64,000 bases of DNA from Craterostigma plantagineum (Eukaryota > Streptophyta > Magnoliopsida > Lamiales > Linderniaceae), in assembly GCA_027422505.1 (NCBI GenBank), contig JAPQWV010000001.1:3038001-3102000 (forward strand), in the 5' to 3' direction. How positions within the stretch are numbered: the stretch's first letter is position 1; each line of letters begins with the position of its first letter. The notes below the pieces were generated by a model. The model saw only the letters and a list, made by a program, of their open reading frames with translations, did not search any database and had not been told where the DNA came from. The position numbers and the translations under genes are program-made. Below, piece after piece: positions 46,345 through 57,713 of this stretch.

Positions 46345-47864
46345 TTTCTTGAAACTTGAGTAATTTCGTCAATATCTGATAGGATTTCGCAAGTCAAGAA
46401 CGATCAATATATATACACAGACTTCAGTGATTTATCATCATATCGGGCCGAATAAACATCACATATATATTTTCTGTCCATTAATTAACACAACGAAGAA
46501 GATGGATAATAGCCGTCTCTCACATGCAGATTCAGTCATTAGATTAGCTTTACAACACGTTTTTCCATTTTCGGAACGTAAATTAATAAAGCAACTTAAT
46601 ATATCACCTCACGAAGGTAATAAAAATGCAAAATAAAAAATAAAGAAAACTTTTTCTTTGTACCTTGAATTCAAGAATCGTGAATAATGTCAACTCACGA
46701 CTCACGAGCTTCTAAGCTATGACATATACAAATAATTGACTGTGTGATGATGAGGATGGGGAAGATGAAGAAAAACTTTATGTACTACGAGATGATTTTG
46801 TTTGTAAAAACATCACTAAATTAATGGAGGGGTTTGAATGGTTTATTTTTATCTATATATTTTTTTATGATTTAATTATTGCAACGGTTCGGTGGCCTCT
46901 CCGTGTTAACCATCTAGAGGCACATAATATTAAATATATATGTGTGTGTATAATATATATATATATATATATACGTGCGTATGTGTTATTTAACGCCATT
47001 ACATATCCATCTATATGTTAAAATTAATTGCATTCCATGCAGATGACAAGTCAAAACTCAAAAGCAAACGCAAACTAAGACTAGGTATAAAAATGATTTC
47101 TTAACTGACTCGTCATTAGAAACCGCAAGAAATCAATTCTCATATATAATTTAACGCCTCAAGATATACTTAAATAGTTTGTCCATAAACATCAGTAATT
47201 AATCAGTCACACAAGTCATATCCAGGTGGTGGTTGAAAAATCATTTTGTTATTAGTAACGCGTTAACTTAAAAAATCATCATATACTTATCTAAAGCATA
47301 TCTCTGACAATTTTTATTTAAAATTTATTTGTTAGAAAACATTGTATTTTGCAAGAAACCAATGTTATAGAAGTCATATATAATATTCACAAACACACAG
47401 CGCATATATTTCATATATGAAAATTGAAAGATGAGCAGAGAAAGGTTTAGAACAGCTTTCAGGATAGTTCCTTGCAAAGGTGATATGAAGAGATCTCATT
47501 TTTACATTATAGTATTTCGTAATGAAACTAATAATAATATAACATATTATTTTCTTCTCAAGAAACCGCATCAGCAACATACCAACAAACTCTGATAAAT
47601 CCCCAGCAAACAAACATTGACTACTCCAATCCAACTTTCCACATTTTAATAATGTTATTCTTTTGGATATGTCTAAATTTAAATAGTTAATATTCTTTAT
47701 GTTCTTATACCGTTTCTGAGTAACTAAACTAATCAAAAGTAACCTATACGAAACCGCTAAAAGAAAATGATAATTTATTCGACATGAAGTAACCCTTAAG
47801 AATGTATTGTCGTCTTCTGAATCCGATATTTCTTGTTAACATAAATGTTTTATATAATAATGTA
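46345..47864. other. Intergenic spacer upstream of the MYB gene
   Basis: AT-rich with (TA)n near 46950-46972. A 120-codon minus-strand frame at 47736-47374 has no recognisable domain and extreme Ile/Lys/Tyr content. Confidence 0.45.
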
Positions 47865-47905
47865 CTAGCTTATTACCCGTGCGGATACACGGTGTTAATT
47901 ATCAG
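47865..47905 (-). mobile_element. Helitron-type 3' terminus
   Basis: On the minus strand a hairpin (CCGTG, 6-nt loop, CACGG; 47892-47877) is followed 8 nt later by CTAG and then a T (47864). This is the Helitron 3' end pattern: hairpin, short gap, CTRR, T of an AT target. The 5' TC end was not located, so the length is unknown. Confidence 0.55.
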
Positions 47906-48024
47906 TAGTTATTTTATATTAATAAATAACTATTTATAGTTTGTAGTGTGATAGTGGGTAATTTTCAAATTTTTATTATATTTGGTTTTTAATTTGTTAC
48001 AATTAATTAGGGACACGTGGCAGC
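47906..48024. other. Possible Helitron interior
   Basis: AT-rich sequence between the Helitron-like end and the hAT MITE. No coding content. Confidence 0.3.
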
Positions 48025-48216
48025 CAGTGGCGGAGCTACTAAAGGAGCACTCCACTGGATTTTTTTTTTAAATTAGTAATATAGTATAAATTTTTAAGTG
48101 AGGGACTAAAATTGAAAAAATTTACACAGGGACCCCACTGAAAATTTTTAAAAATATAGGGTGTGAGTTCCAATTAGGCTGGACCCCACTGATGGATTAG
48201 TCTGGCTCCGCCACTA
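48025..48216. mobile_element. Small hAT MITE (CAGTGGCGGAGC type)
   Basis: Ends CAGTGGCGGAGCTA and TAGTGGCGGAGCCA (inverted) with a 164-bp interior. This terminus is common in plant hAT MITEs. The flanks gtggcagc and gtggagca are at most a decayed 8-bp duplication. Confidence 0.75.
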
Positions 48217-49373
48217 GTGGAGCATTTGAGGACAAGTACATTTGCATAATACCATAAGATATTTTGTTTTGCTTTTATTTTCTTAATTGGGCTTCAAGAT
48301 GGGAAAATAACACAATTCCCTTTTTGGGCCTAAATGAAAAGGTGGAAACAAACCTATAACCTCACTACAATCTACATAACCAATTCTTATTCTAATTTCT
48401 CTTATCTATTTTAGGACGATTATTGTAATTTGTAAGAGATAGGCATGAATCTCATCAATCACGGCAAATGATCTCATGCTTAACTCACTATATATAATTA
48501 TTATAATTACGAGCTGGTGGCATAGTCAACGACATATAGTGTATTGGATAAAAACATACTCATCATAGTATTCATTCATTCATTACACTAAAAATAGTCT
48601 TCTTTTATTGGATAAGAAACCAACGGATAAGTATACGCGTAAAGAAGAAAAATAGTGTGGCCGACCCGAGTCACGCCAATTTCAAGTTCAATGATTCTAG
48701 ATTTCTCAAATTTATTTAGTAGTTCTGCGAAAATATTTCTAACAATATCTATATGTAAAAATAATAGTAAAAAAACTCACTTCATAAATATATATCATTA
48801 TTCATAACTCGTTAAATATGTATTTGGTCATCCGTCACAGTTTTATATATTTTTGTTATGTTCCAATTCCATATAAAGACACTACTGCAATGGCGATACG
48901 CGTCTTACTTTTCACCAGTTCGAAAGCATATATGCATTTGACCATTTCAAACATTGGCAGTGTTTCGACATCATTTGACATTTTTTTTCCTTATAATAAC
49001 ATAGTACGTAGTGATTTCTGATTTATATCTTAATTTTAAATAACAATTGACGGTAGCAATCTTTACTTACTATTTGTTTTGAATATATATTTTTTTTTGG
49101 GTTGATAACCACTTCGTCAAACTTCTGCTTTTCATGCTCATCTTTAAAATCGTTGACTTAACGCCACGGTTTTGTAAAATATCCATTTCTTCTCACATAC
49201 CACGCGGTTAAACAAGGCGAAACAATTAAAAATGAAAGGAAATTGAAGAAAGAAAGAAAAAAGATGGAAGCTTTATTATGAGTTCAGTGGTAAGGTTCTC
49301 GTTCACTTTCTTGAGTTTCGAGATGATTTGAATTTTCCCTTGGAATGTTCTCGTTCTCTATTTATTATGGGAG
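48217..49373. other. Intergenic spacer
   Basis: No supported gene or repeat. Confidence 0.5.
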
Positions 49374-49819
49374 TTACTATTTACCACCCCCTTTTACTTG
49401 TCACCGCCCCGCCCCCTAAAGGGCTGAAAGAAGACGTTTTTGCCCTTATGATATTTAAATCAATTTAAAAAGGAAAAACTAACTAAATATATAATTCTGG
49501 TATGAAATACCGAAAACTACATACACAAATAAATTCAAACGATCGATCGATAAGGAAATTCGAACGAAATTTTCGACCGGGCTGTGCATGGGCCGAACTG
49601 AAATTTCGGTCGGGCCTATGCGGGCCGAACAATAATTTCGGCCCGCACAGGCCCGACCGAAATTCCAGTTCGGCCCGCACAGGCCCGACCGAAATTCCAG
49701 TTCGGCCCGCATCGGCCCGGTCGAAATTTCAGTTCGGCCCACCAGACCCGATTAATTTTCACTTTTTCATTTTTTTTTTATTTTTTATTGTAATTTATAA
49801 AAACTCAACATATATAGTA

Positions 49820-50087
49820 CTACCTCCGTCCCATTTAAATGTTCCCGAAGATTAGTGGGCACGGAGATTAAGAAATCACATTATTTTAATATTATAGTAC
49901 ACCTTTTGAGGTATGGAGAGAGAAAAGTTATTAGTAGACACGCAAATCGAGAAGACTTTTTTTAATATTAATGGTGTAATTAGTTTAATTAGTGGGATAA
50001 TTTTTTACCAAAAATGGAAATGGGAAGAATTATGTGGGACGCCCGAAATAGAAAGATGAGAAGAAATAAGTGGGACGGAGGAAGTAG
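49820..50087. mobile_element. Stowaway MITE, copy C
   Basis: It begins CTACCTCCGTCCCATTTAAA and ends in gggacggaggaagtag, flanked by TA. It is closely similar to copy A at 26246-26508 in the same orientation. It is nested in the composite element. Confidence 0.9.
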
Positions 50088-50337
50088 TATTTATGGATTG
50101 AACCCATGACCTCTACTTGATAAAGAAAGTACTTATCCATTGAACTACATAGCTTTTTATCAACAATTATGACATATATATAAATATATAACGAAAAAAT
50201 AACTGGGACGGGTTTCGGGTCGGGGATCGGGCCGGGGTTGGCTGGACCCGAGACCCGACCCGGACCCGGCCGGGTTGAGTCTTTTAGGACCCGTAATATT
50301 ACAAAATAATTATAAAAAAATTAATAATACAAAATAA

Positions 50338-50488
50338 TAACACTTAAATAATCTAATTAAATAATCCAATTAATAATCTAATTAAATAATCCAATTAAAT
50401 AATCGAATTAAATAATACAAAATAATCCAATTAAATAATCTAATTAAATAATCTAATTAAATAATCCAATTAAATAATCGAATTAAAA
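50338..50488. repeat. Minisatellite, 12-bp unit AATAATCTAATT
   Basis: About a dozen imperfect units, with variants TCCAATT and TCGAATT. Confidence 0.85.
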
Positions 50489-50509
50489 AAATATATATAC
50501 ATAGCCGAA

Positions 50510-50790
50510 GAGAAATTTCGGCCACTATAGGTGCCGGCCGAAAAATTTTTTCGGCCCGGGCGGATCCGACCGAAATGAATTTTCGGTCATAACAGTTCCG
50601 ACCGAAACATAATTTCGGTCGGAACAGTCACGACCGAAACACACTTTCGGTCGGGACCATCACGGCCGAAATGTTTTTTCGGCCTCTTCAAGGTACGGCC
50701 GAAATACTGTTTCGGTCCTACCTTGATGTGGCCGAAATTATTTTTCGGTCCGACCCGAAAAGACGAGATTGTTTTTCGGTCGGGACTTTT
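50510..50790. repeat. Array of CCGAAA...TTTCGG palindromic units
   Basis: Roughly eight diverged units of 30-36 bp. Each has CGGCCGAAA or CGACCGAAA facing TTTTCGGTC, so successive units can pair in many ways. Confidence 0.8.
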
Positions 50791-51486
50791 TTCGCGCGTG
50801 ATCGAATCAAGTTCGATAATTCACATTCGTACGAACGAATTTTACGTTAATTTGTTTGTTTTGTTTGAGTCTGATTTGAATGTTTGATTGCGATTTGAAC
50901 GTTTTTTTTGTTTTGTTTGAGTCTGATTTGAATGTTTAATTGCTATATGAAAATTGTTGTCTGGAAAAGGACTTTAAATAAAAAATTTAATTCAAAAGGG
51001 CAATTTTGTCTTTTTTCAGCCCTTTAGGGGGCGGTGACTAGGAAAAAGGGGGCGGTGCGGTGAATAGCAATTCAGTTTATTTATTTATTTAGTTATAAAA
51101 ATTAGATAACTCGAGGAAAGTAGTCTAGATTGAAGGATAACCATTCATTTGCAAAAGTCTTTAAGGTTCATATTTATGAGGCTAGCTTTTCTTCATCGAA
51201 AGATCTTTATACTGTTGATTCTTTACAGTAAAGCACCGAGCTTTACGAATTGACGAGCATTGGGGTTTTGTTTGTTTTTTTTTTTTTTGTTTTCAATCAC
51301 AGACAGTAGACACCATTGCTTATTCACCAAACCTACTGAAAAAAATATTCTAATTTAAGATAAAAGTATACCGTGAAAGAGCTTTTATTTAATCGGAAGG
51401 GTTGGCCTTTGTTTACTATTTTTCTCGGCTAGTCAAAAATCCCTTCTTTTGTTTCCTTCCCCTCAAAGCCTCCTCCTAATTTTCAC

Positions 51487-51503
51487 ACACACACACACAC
51501 ACA
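51487..51503. repeat. (CA)n microsatellite
   Basis: About eight CA units in the SCL1-like leader region. Confidence 0.85.
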
Positions 51504-51589
51504 GAGCCTAATTCTTGATCTATTTGATTCGCCTGTAGCTGTTTTGTGATTCTGCTTTGTGGGCTCAGCTTTTTCTTCTATAAATCGAG

Positions 51590-51782
51590 GTAATTCTTGA
51601 TTTTTTTCTGGTTTTCCAAGTCTTTCTGCTATTTCGTAGTCGTGTTCATCATATTTGTAGTTTATGTTTGAGTTCTTTACTTGTGTTTCTGATCTATCTG
51701 CTGGATTATTTGAATCTGATTTATTGATTTGTTCTAATATATTTATCCTCTGCCCTTACATGAGGTTCTATATATTCTTCAG
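51590..51782 (+). other. Probable 5' UTR intron of the GRAS gene
   Basis: Donor gag|gtaatt at 51590 and acceptor ttcttcag at 51782, with a T-rich interior. Its presence is inferred from signals only. Confidence 0.5.
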
Positions 51783-51852
51783 GGCAAGGAAAAAACAGAG
51801 AATTTCCGGCCATCTAATCCACTTTTGTCCGAAGGAAGAAAGAAGAAAAACC

Positions 51853-53469
51853 ATGTCATTAGTTAGACCTGCTTCGTTGTTCCAAAAGCACGAGCTTTAT
51901 CCCTTAAAAAACGGCAAGGCGAAAAACCCCAAAGCATCATCGCCTTCGTTGTGCAACTCATCAGCTGGTAATAACACGACCTACGCCAACGAATCGTTTA
52001 GCAGCGATGGCACTTACGACGATCCCATGTACTTCCTCGATTCACCCTCGGAAGATCTCTTACATCAATCCTCGGCTTCAGACACCTCAAGCTACCGAAA
52101 AAACCAGTCGCTGTTAGAATGCTTCGACGACCCTCACACCCCACAAGACGTAAGCTACGACGAAGATCAGATGAGGCTGAAGTTCCAAGAATTCGAAAGG
52201 GTCCTTCTCAACAGCAACGAAGAAGAAGGTGATGGGACCCACAGCTCTGACATGGATTGGTCCAAGGCATCGAAAGAAGCCTCAACCTCAGATTCGAACA
52301 ACAGTACGAGCAGCATCACTACAGAGATATCTTGCGACGATCTTACGCCCAAGAACTTGCTCTTTCGATGCGCCTCTGCAATAAACCTCAACAACTTGGA
52401 AGAAGCTTCTAACATCATCGAACTCTTACGCCAGAGGGTTTCGATCGAAGGCGAGCCTTCAGAAAGAATCGCAGCTTACATGGTGGAAGCTCTAGCTGCT
52501 CGAATCGCCACCTCGGGCAAGGGGCTTTACAGAGCCCTAAAGTGCAAAGAACAGCCTTCTTCAGATAGATTATCCGCCATGCAAGTTCTATTCGAGGCCT
52601 GCCCTTGCTTCAGGTTCGGTTTCATGGCAGCAAACGGTTCAATCATAGAGTCTTGCAAGGGCGAAAAGAGTGTTCATGTAATAGATTTCGACGTCAACCA
52701 AGGCAGCCAATACTACACTCTCCTCCAAACCCTAGCCCAGCTTCCCGAAGATGCCCGCCCGGCCCACTTGAGGCTGACCGGGGTAGACGACCCCGACTCA
52801 GTCCAGCGAACCGTGGGCGGGCTAAGGGTCATAGGCCAGCGGCTCAGTCAGCTAGCCAAGGATCTCAACCTCTCCTTCGAGTTCAACGCAGTAGCCTCGG
52901 AGACAGCTCTCGTCGAACCCTCCATGCTAGGGCTAATGCCAGGCGAGGCTATAATCGTAAATTTCTCGTTTCAGCTCCACCACATGCCCGACGAGAGTGT
53001 TTCGACGGTGAACGTAAGGGACCGATTGCTTCGAATGGTGAAAGGGCTGAGCCCTAAGCTCGTGACTTTGGTCGAGCAGGACGTGAATACGAATACTGCC
53101 CCTTTCTTGGCTAGGTTCGGCGAGGCGTATGGATACTACTTGGCGGTTTTCGAGTCGCTCGACGCTGCTTTAAAGAGGGATTCTCAGGACAGAATGAACG
53201 TTGAGAAGCACTGTCTTGCTAGGGACATCATTAACGTTGTGGCTTGCGAGGGTGAGGAGAGGATCGAGAGGTACGAGGTTGCCGGGAAATGGGGAGCGAG
53301 GATGGCCATGGCTGGTTTTTCTCCGAGCCCTATGAGCCGGGCGGTCAGCGAAGAGATTGGGCGGCTCATAAAGAGGTACTCGGAGAGGTATAGGGTGAAG
53401 GAGGAGAAGGGTGCTCTTCACTTTGGGTGGGAAGATAAGGTGTTGATAGTCAGCTCTGCTTGGAGGTAG
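51853..53469 (+). CDS. SCL1: GRAS transcription regulator, SCARECROW-LIKE 1 type
   Basis: A single exon of 538 codons. The N-terminal 160 residues are Ser/Asp-rich and probably disordered (MSLVRPASLFQKHELYPLKN). The GRAS domain follows: first leucine-rich region from DDLTPKNLLFRCASAIN (about residue 162), VHIID motif as SVHVIDFDVNQGSQYY (about 272), second leucine-rich region, PFYRE-type region, and the C-terminal SAW motif, with W in GWEDKVLIVSSAWR at the very end. GRAS proteins are nuclear co-regulators of transcription. The intronless coding region is typical of the family. ATG 51853 is chosen over an in-frame ATG at 51664, which lies in the T-rich presumed UTR intron. Its convergent neighbour is the SWEET gene. 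Confidence 0.93.
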   Translation: MSLVRPASLFQKHELYPLKNGKAKNPKASSPSLCNSSAGNNTTYANESFSSDGTYDDPMYFLDSPSEDLLHQSSASDTSSYRKNQSLLECFDDPHTPQDVSYDEDQMRLKFQEFERVLLNSNEEEGDGTHSSDMDWSKASKEASTSDSNNSTSSITTEISCDDLTPKNLLFRCASAINLNNLEEASNIIELLRQRVSIEGEPSERIAAYMVEALAARIATSGKGLYRALKCKEQPSSDRLSAMQVLFEACPCFRFGFMAANGSIIESCKGEKSVHVIDFDVNQGSQYYTLLQTLAQLPEDARPAHLRLTGVDDPDSVQRTVGGLRVIGQRLSQLAKDLNLSFEFNAVASETALVEPSMLGLMPGEAIIVNFSFQLHHMPDESVSTVNVRDRLLRMVKGLSPKLVTLVEQDVNTNTAPFLARFGEAYGYYLAVFESLDAALKRDSQDRMNVEKHCLARDIINVVACEGEERIERYEVAGKWGARMAMAGFSPSPMSRAVSEEIGRLIKRYSERYRVKEEKGALHFGWEDKVLIVSSAWR

Positions 53470-54253
53470 TTAGATGGCTGTGATTTGCTCTGTTCATTGC
53501 GTTTTTATGATGGATTGGAATTGGTAGCGTTTTGCTTTTGTTTGTCATATTATGTCTGTGATCTCTTTGTAAGAACAGAGTATTTGTTGTGTTGTTCATC
53601 TGATTTTGATGGGATGTAGTGATTGTGACTTTCTTAGTGATCTCGTAAAAATGAAGATTTTAGGGGCGATTGTGTAATTTTTGAAATTGGGCTTTTTTGT
53701 AATCTAGCCCAATTGGAAAGTGTGAGCTATGGAAGTTCACGGCGACATTTCGGAGCAACATTTGATCGGCGATCGGAGTGGGGGGCTGAAACGTCGTCGT
53801 TCAGAGATGTTGAAGTGGCATTTTAAGAAGAGAAAAAGCAGCTAAACTGCAGCACCTGCGATGCGAAGATTTCGTCGGAGATGCGATTAGAGAGCATTTT
53901 AAGAGCGATTGGCACAAACATAATATGAGGCCTAAGACATGGCAGCTTCCCCCGATTAGGGCTGAAGAGTGTGTGTCTGACGTGAAACTCGGCGATTAAA
54001 GATGATCTTAAGGAGTATTCGTTTTGAGGAGAAACTTATTTTTTTTTCATGTTTGAAGCCAATGTCCAATTTGGGAAATACTTTGTCGAATAGCAAGAGA
54101 ACGATGGTGTTACGTAATACTTTGCAGACGAAGCAATTACAAGACTTAAAGAGGAAAAAGTAGCCGTAGATGTCGAGGATGTAGTACAGATGTCAAAGGA
54201 GGGGAATTTTTCTTGCTTGTAGTTAAAAGTTCCCCATTGATCAATCCATTTAT
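53470..54253. other. Space between convergent SCL1 and SWEET genes
   Basis: SCL1 3' UTR to about 53650. The rest (53700-54200) has mixed composition without a convincing frame. Confidence 0.45.
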
Positions 54254-55485
54254 CTAGACTTGTTCTTGCAGTGGCTGATGATTGATGTTGTTCTTATCAG
54301 CATCGCTCTTCTTCGATCGATTCTCTTGGTGGTTTTCAAGGCCTTGCTTGTCCTCGAGCTCCATGGATTCGTTAGGCTTCTTTGGCTCGCCTTTGTTCTT
54401 ACGGTAAATGGCGTAGAGTATAAGCTGAACCGTTCCTAATCCGCTGCCGAAACCATTTGGAATCTGCGAGGAGAATTCAACCATCTTTACACAACTCTGT
54501 AAGAATTTACACTTTTGTTTTTCGACGATCTATTTTTTTTGTCTGATTTAAAAAGCTTACAGCGATGAAAGGGTCCTTTCCGATGAGACCGAAGATGAAG
54601 AACGAAGTACCACAGAAGAAGACAAACAAGGACAAAAAGAAGGGCATGAATTCGACGCTCTTCGTTTTGATCACCAGCCTCTGTAGAAGACACGGTACTT
54701 ACGGTAAGGAGAAAGATTTCATGTAAGAAAACCTGTGAGGACTTGTAAGAAGAAGAAGGCTTACGATGATCGTAAGGGGCGACCCATACATAATAATGGA
54801 GAAAACAGTAGCAGCTACGCCACAGAAGAGTTTTCGGGTATTCCCATGGAGGGCGAGTAGGGAAACTGAGGCTATGACAGCGAAGATTGAAAGAACGAGC
54901 ACTAGCAAACCGAATATCTTTGCCTTCTCCTTTTTCGGGCCGAAGACGACGAAGATTATTACGTAGACTAATTCGATCGCTGAGCCTGTGCCATTGATGG
55001 TGGAGACTAGAAGGTTGTTGGGCGAAACGAAGGGCATACCGTTCCTGCAATTTTATCAGAACGAAGAATGGATTGGAATTGTAAGTCTCAATACACATGA
55101 TGAAATGGGGATAAGAGTTGATTTTCTTACCATGCTGAGAGTAGACAGTTGAGTAAGGTCATTACATAAGGGATTCCTGAGAATTGCTCAGTTGATCTCT
55201 TCCTTATGATTCTCTTGAAAGTGATCCTATGACAGACAGTTTTTCCATATATAATTATGTGATGAAGAACCCTCTCAGATTCTCAGAGAATGGAATATTA
55301 TATAACTTACAATGGCGCCAAGAAGAGAAACAGGGCAGAAGCATTGCCTGCGTTTTTACAGAGAAAACACGCACGTAAACCATATATTGAAAAAGGAATG
55401 ATAGAAATTGGAAGCAAAGTGAGTCAAGAGAGTTAATTAATTTACTACCAAAAATTCCAAAAACGAAGTGGGCTACGTTCTTCAT
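54254..55485 (-). CDS. SWEET1: SWEET1-like sugar transporter
   Basis: Six exons on the minus strand: 55485-55449, 55347-55311, 55226-55131, 55044-54765, 54680-54561 and 54463-54254. They give 259 codons, all in phase with GT-AG junctions. Two MtN3/saliva triple-helix units frame a linker helix. First unit: KNVAHFVFGIFG, FKRIIRKRSTEQFSGIPY, LVSTINGTGSAIELVYV. Second unit: KLFCGVAATVFSIIMYGSPL, KTKSVEFMPF, IPNGFGSGLGTVQLILYAIY. The C-terminus is charged. SWEETs carry sugars across membranes down a gradient. The sequence is closest to clade I (SWEET1, a plasma-membrane glucose carrier in Arabidopsis). The usual Met after SPL.I before RLVIKTK is Ile here. Confidence 0.93.
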
Positions 55486-56503
55486 CTCTTTTAAACTAGT
55501 ATGTGATGATAGTGTGTTACTATGGTTAGGAAAGAGTGGAAGCACACCTATATATATACACTCACACACAAGATTTCTCTGTACCAAGGATTCTCTGCAA
55601 TATATCAGAATATATATATACATACATTTGTCACAGAGAGACAGAGAGAGGGGAGAGGGGGAGACAGTACAATAATGGACGATAAAGAAACACAAAAACT
55701 TATGTGGATTATTGCATTGAAGTTTACGAGTGTTACGTTGCCCTCGAAAGAAGGGCTCTCTTCACTTCAGTCCAACACCAATTACTTATTACATAATTCT
55801 TAAAAGAGTTGTGTATTCTAATCAGCCACACGCAGTCATCACACTGCATTTATGAGAAAGATCTCACTTTTGTTCGTTCAACACTTTCTCATGCATGCAT
55901 GAACTAGAAGCTTGTCGACGCCCCAACTATACACACACTATATTTCTTACGTTAGTTACCTGCAAATTGCGGCAATTATCAATGCACAAGTGATCAATTC
56001 AAACACGTTTTTTGGATACCCATGAATAAAAATTAATTATTTAAACACTATCAACTTGATTGAAATCGATTGCGAGTGCATGGGATCTGAATTTTTTATA
56101 TGGGCTCAGCTAATTGAGCAATACTAGTATATACCAAAACAAAATAGAATTTTATTATCAGTCAATTGAGTTTTGATGAAATTGTGAGTTTTAATCTCGA
56201 AAATATGAAGATAAAGTCCAAGACTTGGGAAAGAGAAGCTTCGCTTGATGATTCTTGAATTGACAATATATTGTATTATATATATAATATAAGCGTTCGT
56301 TGCCTTGGGCAAAAGGAAATTTAAATGTTTGTACAAATTTAATGCAGCGGTGAGATGGATGGTATTGAAACTTAAAATCAAACTTATGGACCCATCCTGT
56401 TATTTTTTTTGGAAGGATTCATGCTACCTTGACGATATGCATTTGCCACCTCATTATTGAATATGGAATTTAATTAATTTACTATAATTTTGCAAACCCA
56501 ATA
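55486..56503. other. SWEET upstream region and spacer
   Basis: Short (TA)n and GA-rich runs near 55600-55660. Nothing else recognised. Confidence 0.45.
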
Positions 56504-56512
56504 TTAAACTTA

Positions 56513-57472
56513 GGAAAATTCCGTGTGGTACCCTTGAGGTTTCGATTTTTCCAGTTGGTACCCGAAGTTTTTTCGATTCAGGCCGGTACCCCTGAGGTTG
56601 TAGGAAATGTAATTTGGTACCCTGAATTACCAAAACTGAATTTAAAATGCTTAAAATAATCAGAAATTCAAAAATAAAATTTTTTTATTAAAAAAATTAT
56701 TTTATTTATAGAAAATAGTATATATTTCGGGAAATATTTTCGAATACTAAAAATAATCAAAATAAATATTTTTTATTAAAATATTTTTTTAATTATAAAA
56801 AATATTATATAGTTGGGAAAATTATGTGATAGAAAAATATATTTTCCAAAATAACTAAACTAAGCAGAAATTCATAAATAAAATATTTTTTTATTAATTT
56901 TAATTATAAAAAATAGTACATAGTTGGAAAAAATTATATAAATATTTATAGAAAATATATTTTCGAATCCCGCACGAACGTTGAGATCGAAATCTTTGCA
57001 AAATAACTGTCGATCCACAATGTTTTTAATTGGGTTTTTATTTTACTCACGATCTCTCATGGTACTCAATTTTTATGCTCGATTTTTATGCTCAATTCGG
57101 AATATATTTTTCTATTTTTAAAAATATTTATAAAATTTTTCCCAACTATATACTATTTTTATAATTAAAATTATAATTTTTAATAAAAAATAGTTTATTT
57201 TTGAATTTTTGATTATTTTAAGTATTTCGAAAAATATTTATATAATATTTCCCTACTATATACAATCTCTTACAATTAAAATTAACTTTTATAATAAAAA
57301 ATATTTTATTTTAGAATTTCTGATTATTTTATGTATTTTATATCCAGTTTTGGTAATTCAAGGATACCAAATTATATTTAATAAAACCTCAGTGTTACCG
57401 GCCGGAATCGAAAAAAACTTCGAGTACCAGCTGAAAAAGTCTAAACCTCGAGGGTACCAGACGGAATTTCCC
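56513..57472. mobile_element. Mutator-like foldback MITE (GGTACC family) with 9-bp target duplication
   Basis: Ends GGAAAATTCCGTGTGGTACC and GGGAAATTCCGTCTGGTACC (inverted) lead into about 120 bp of mirrored sequence containing AGTTGGTACCCGAAG and TTTGGTA words. A perfect 9-bp duplication, ttaaactta, lies at 56504-56512 and 57473-57481, the mark of Mutator-like elements. The interior is very AT-rich with repeated aaaaatatttt units and no transposase. Confidence 0.93.
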
Positions 57473-57713
57473 TTAAACTTATATACATATATATGCTCTT
57501 AATAGTTGGCTAGAGGAGCAGAATTTGCGGCTAGTTTTTATCAACCTATAGGTGATCATATGTCCTAATTTCAGGTCCATCCCTCATATTCTAGCAAAGT
57601 TCAAGTCGGTCCTTACAAGTTTAGTACAAGTTTCGATCAGACCCCAAATATCATTCATAATCTCTTTTACATCCTCGTATTGTTGCAGCCTAAATGAAGC
57701 TGCTGCTAACTTT

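Larger units (their letters stand above)
49374..51070. mobile_element. Composite terminal-inverted-repeat element, superfamily unresolved
   Basis: The left end TTACTATTTACCACCCCC...TCACCGCCCC...CCCTAAAGGGCTGAA is mirrored by 51070-51000 over about 70 bp. Inside are two arrays of TTTCGG/CCGAAA palindromic units (49570-49740 and 50510-50790), a Stowaway MITE, a GC-rich segment with gggtttcgggtcgggg (50205-50290) and a 12-bp minisatellite. No transposase and no target duplication are visible. Confidence 0.7.

Noticed and set aside
47374..47736. 120-codon minus-strand frame
   Set aside because: It is AT-driven (Ile, Lys, Tyr, Phe), with no domain, no promoter signal and no neighbouring exon.
50510..50790. 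Regularly spaced palindromic units resembling a CRISPR array
   Set aside because: The units diverge, the spacers are not unique, no cas genes exist, and the context is a plant transposon.
51664..51852. In-frame ATG 63 codons upstream in the GRAS gene
   Set aside because: The extra sequence is T-rich and hydrophobic, crosses a likely UTR intron acceptor at 51782, and has no family counterpart.
52605..53057. 150-codon plus-strand frame inside the GRAS gene
   Set aside because: It is a shadow frame of the GC-richer GRAS coding region with no domain of its own.
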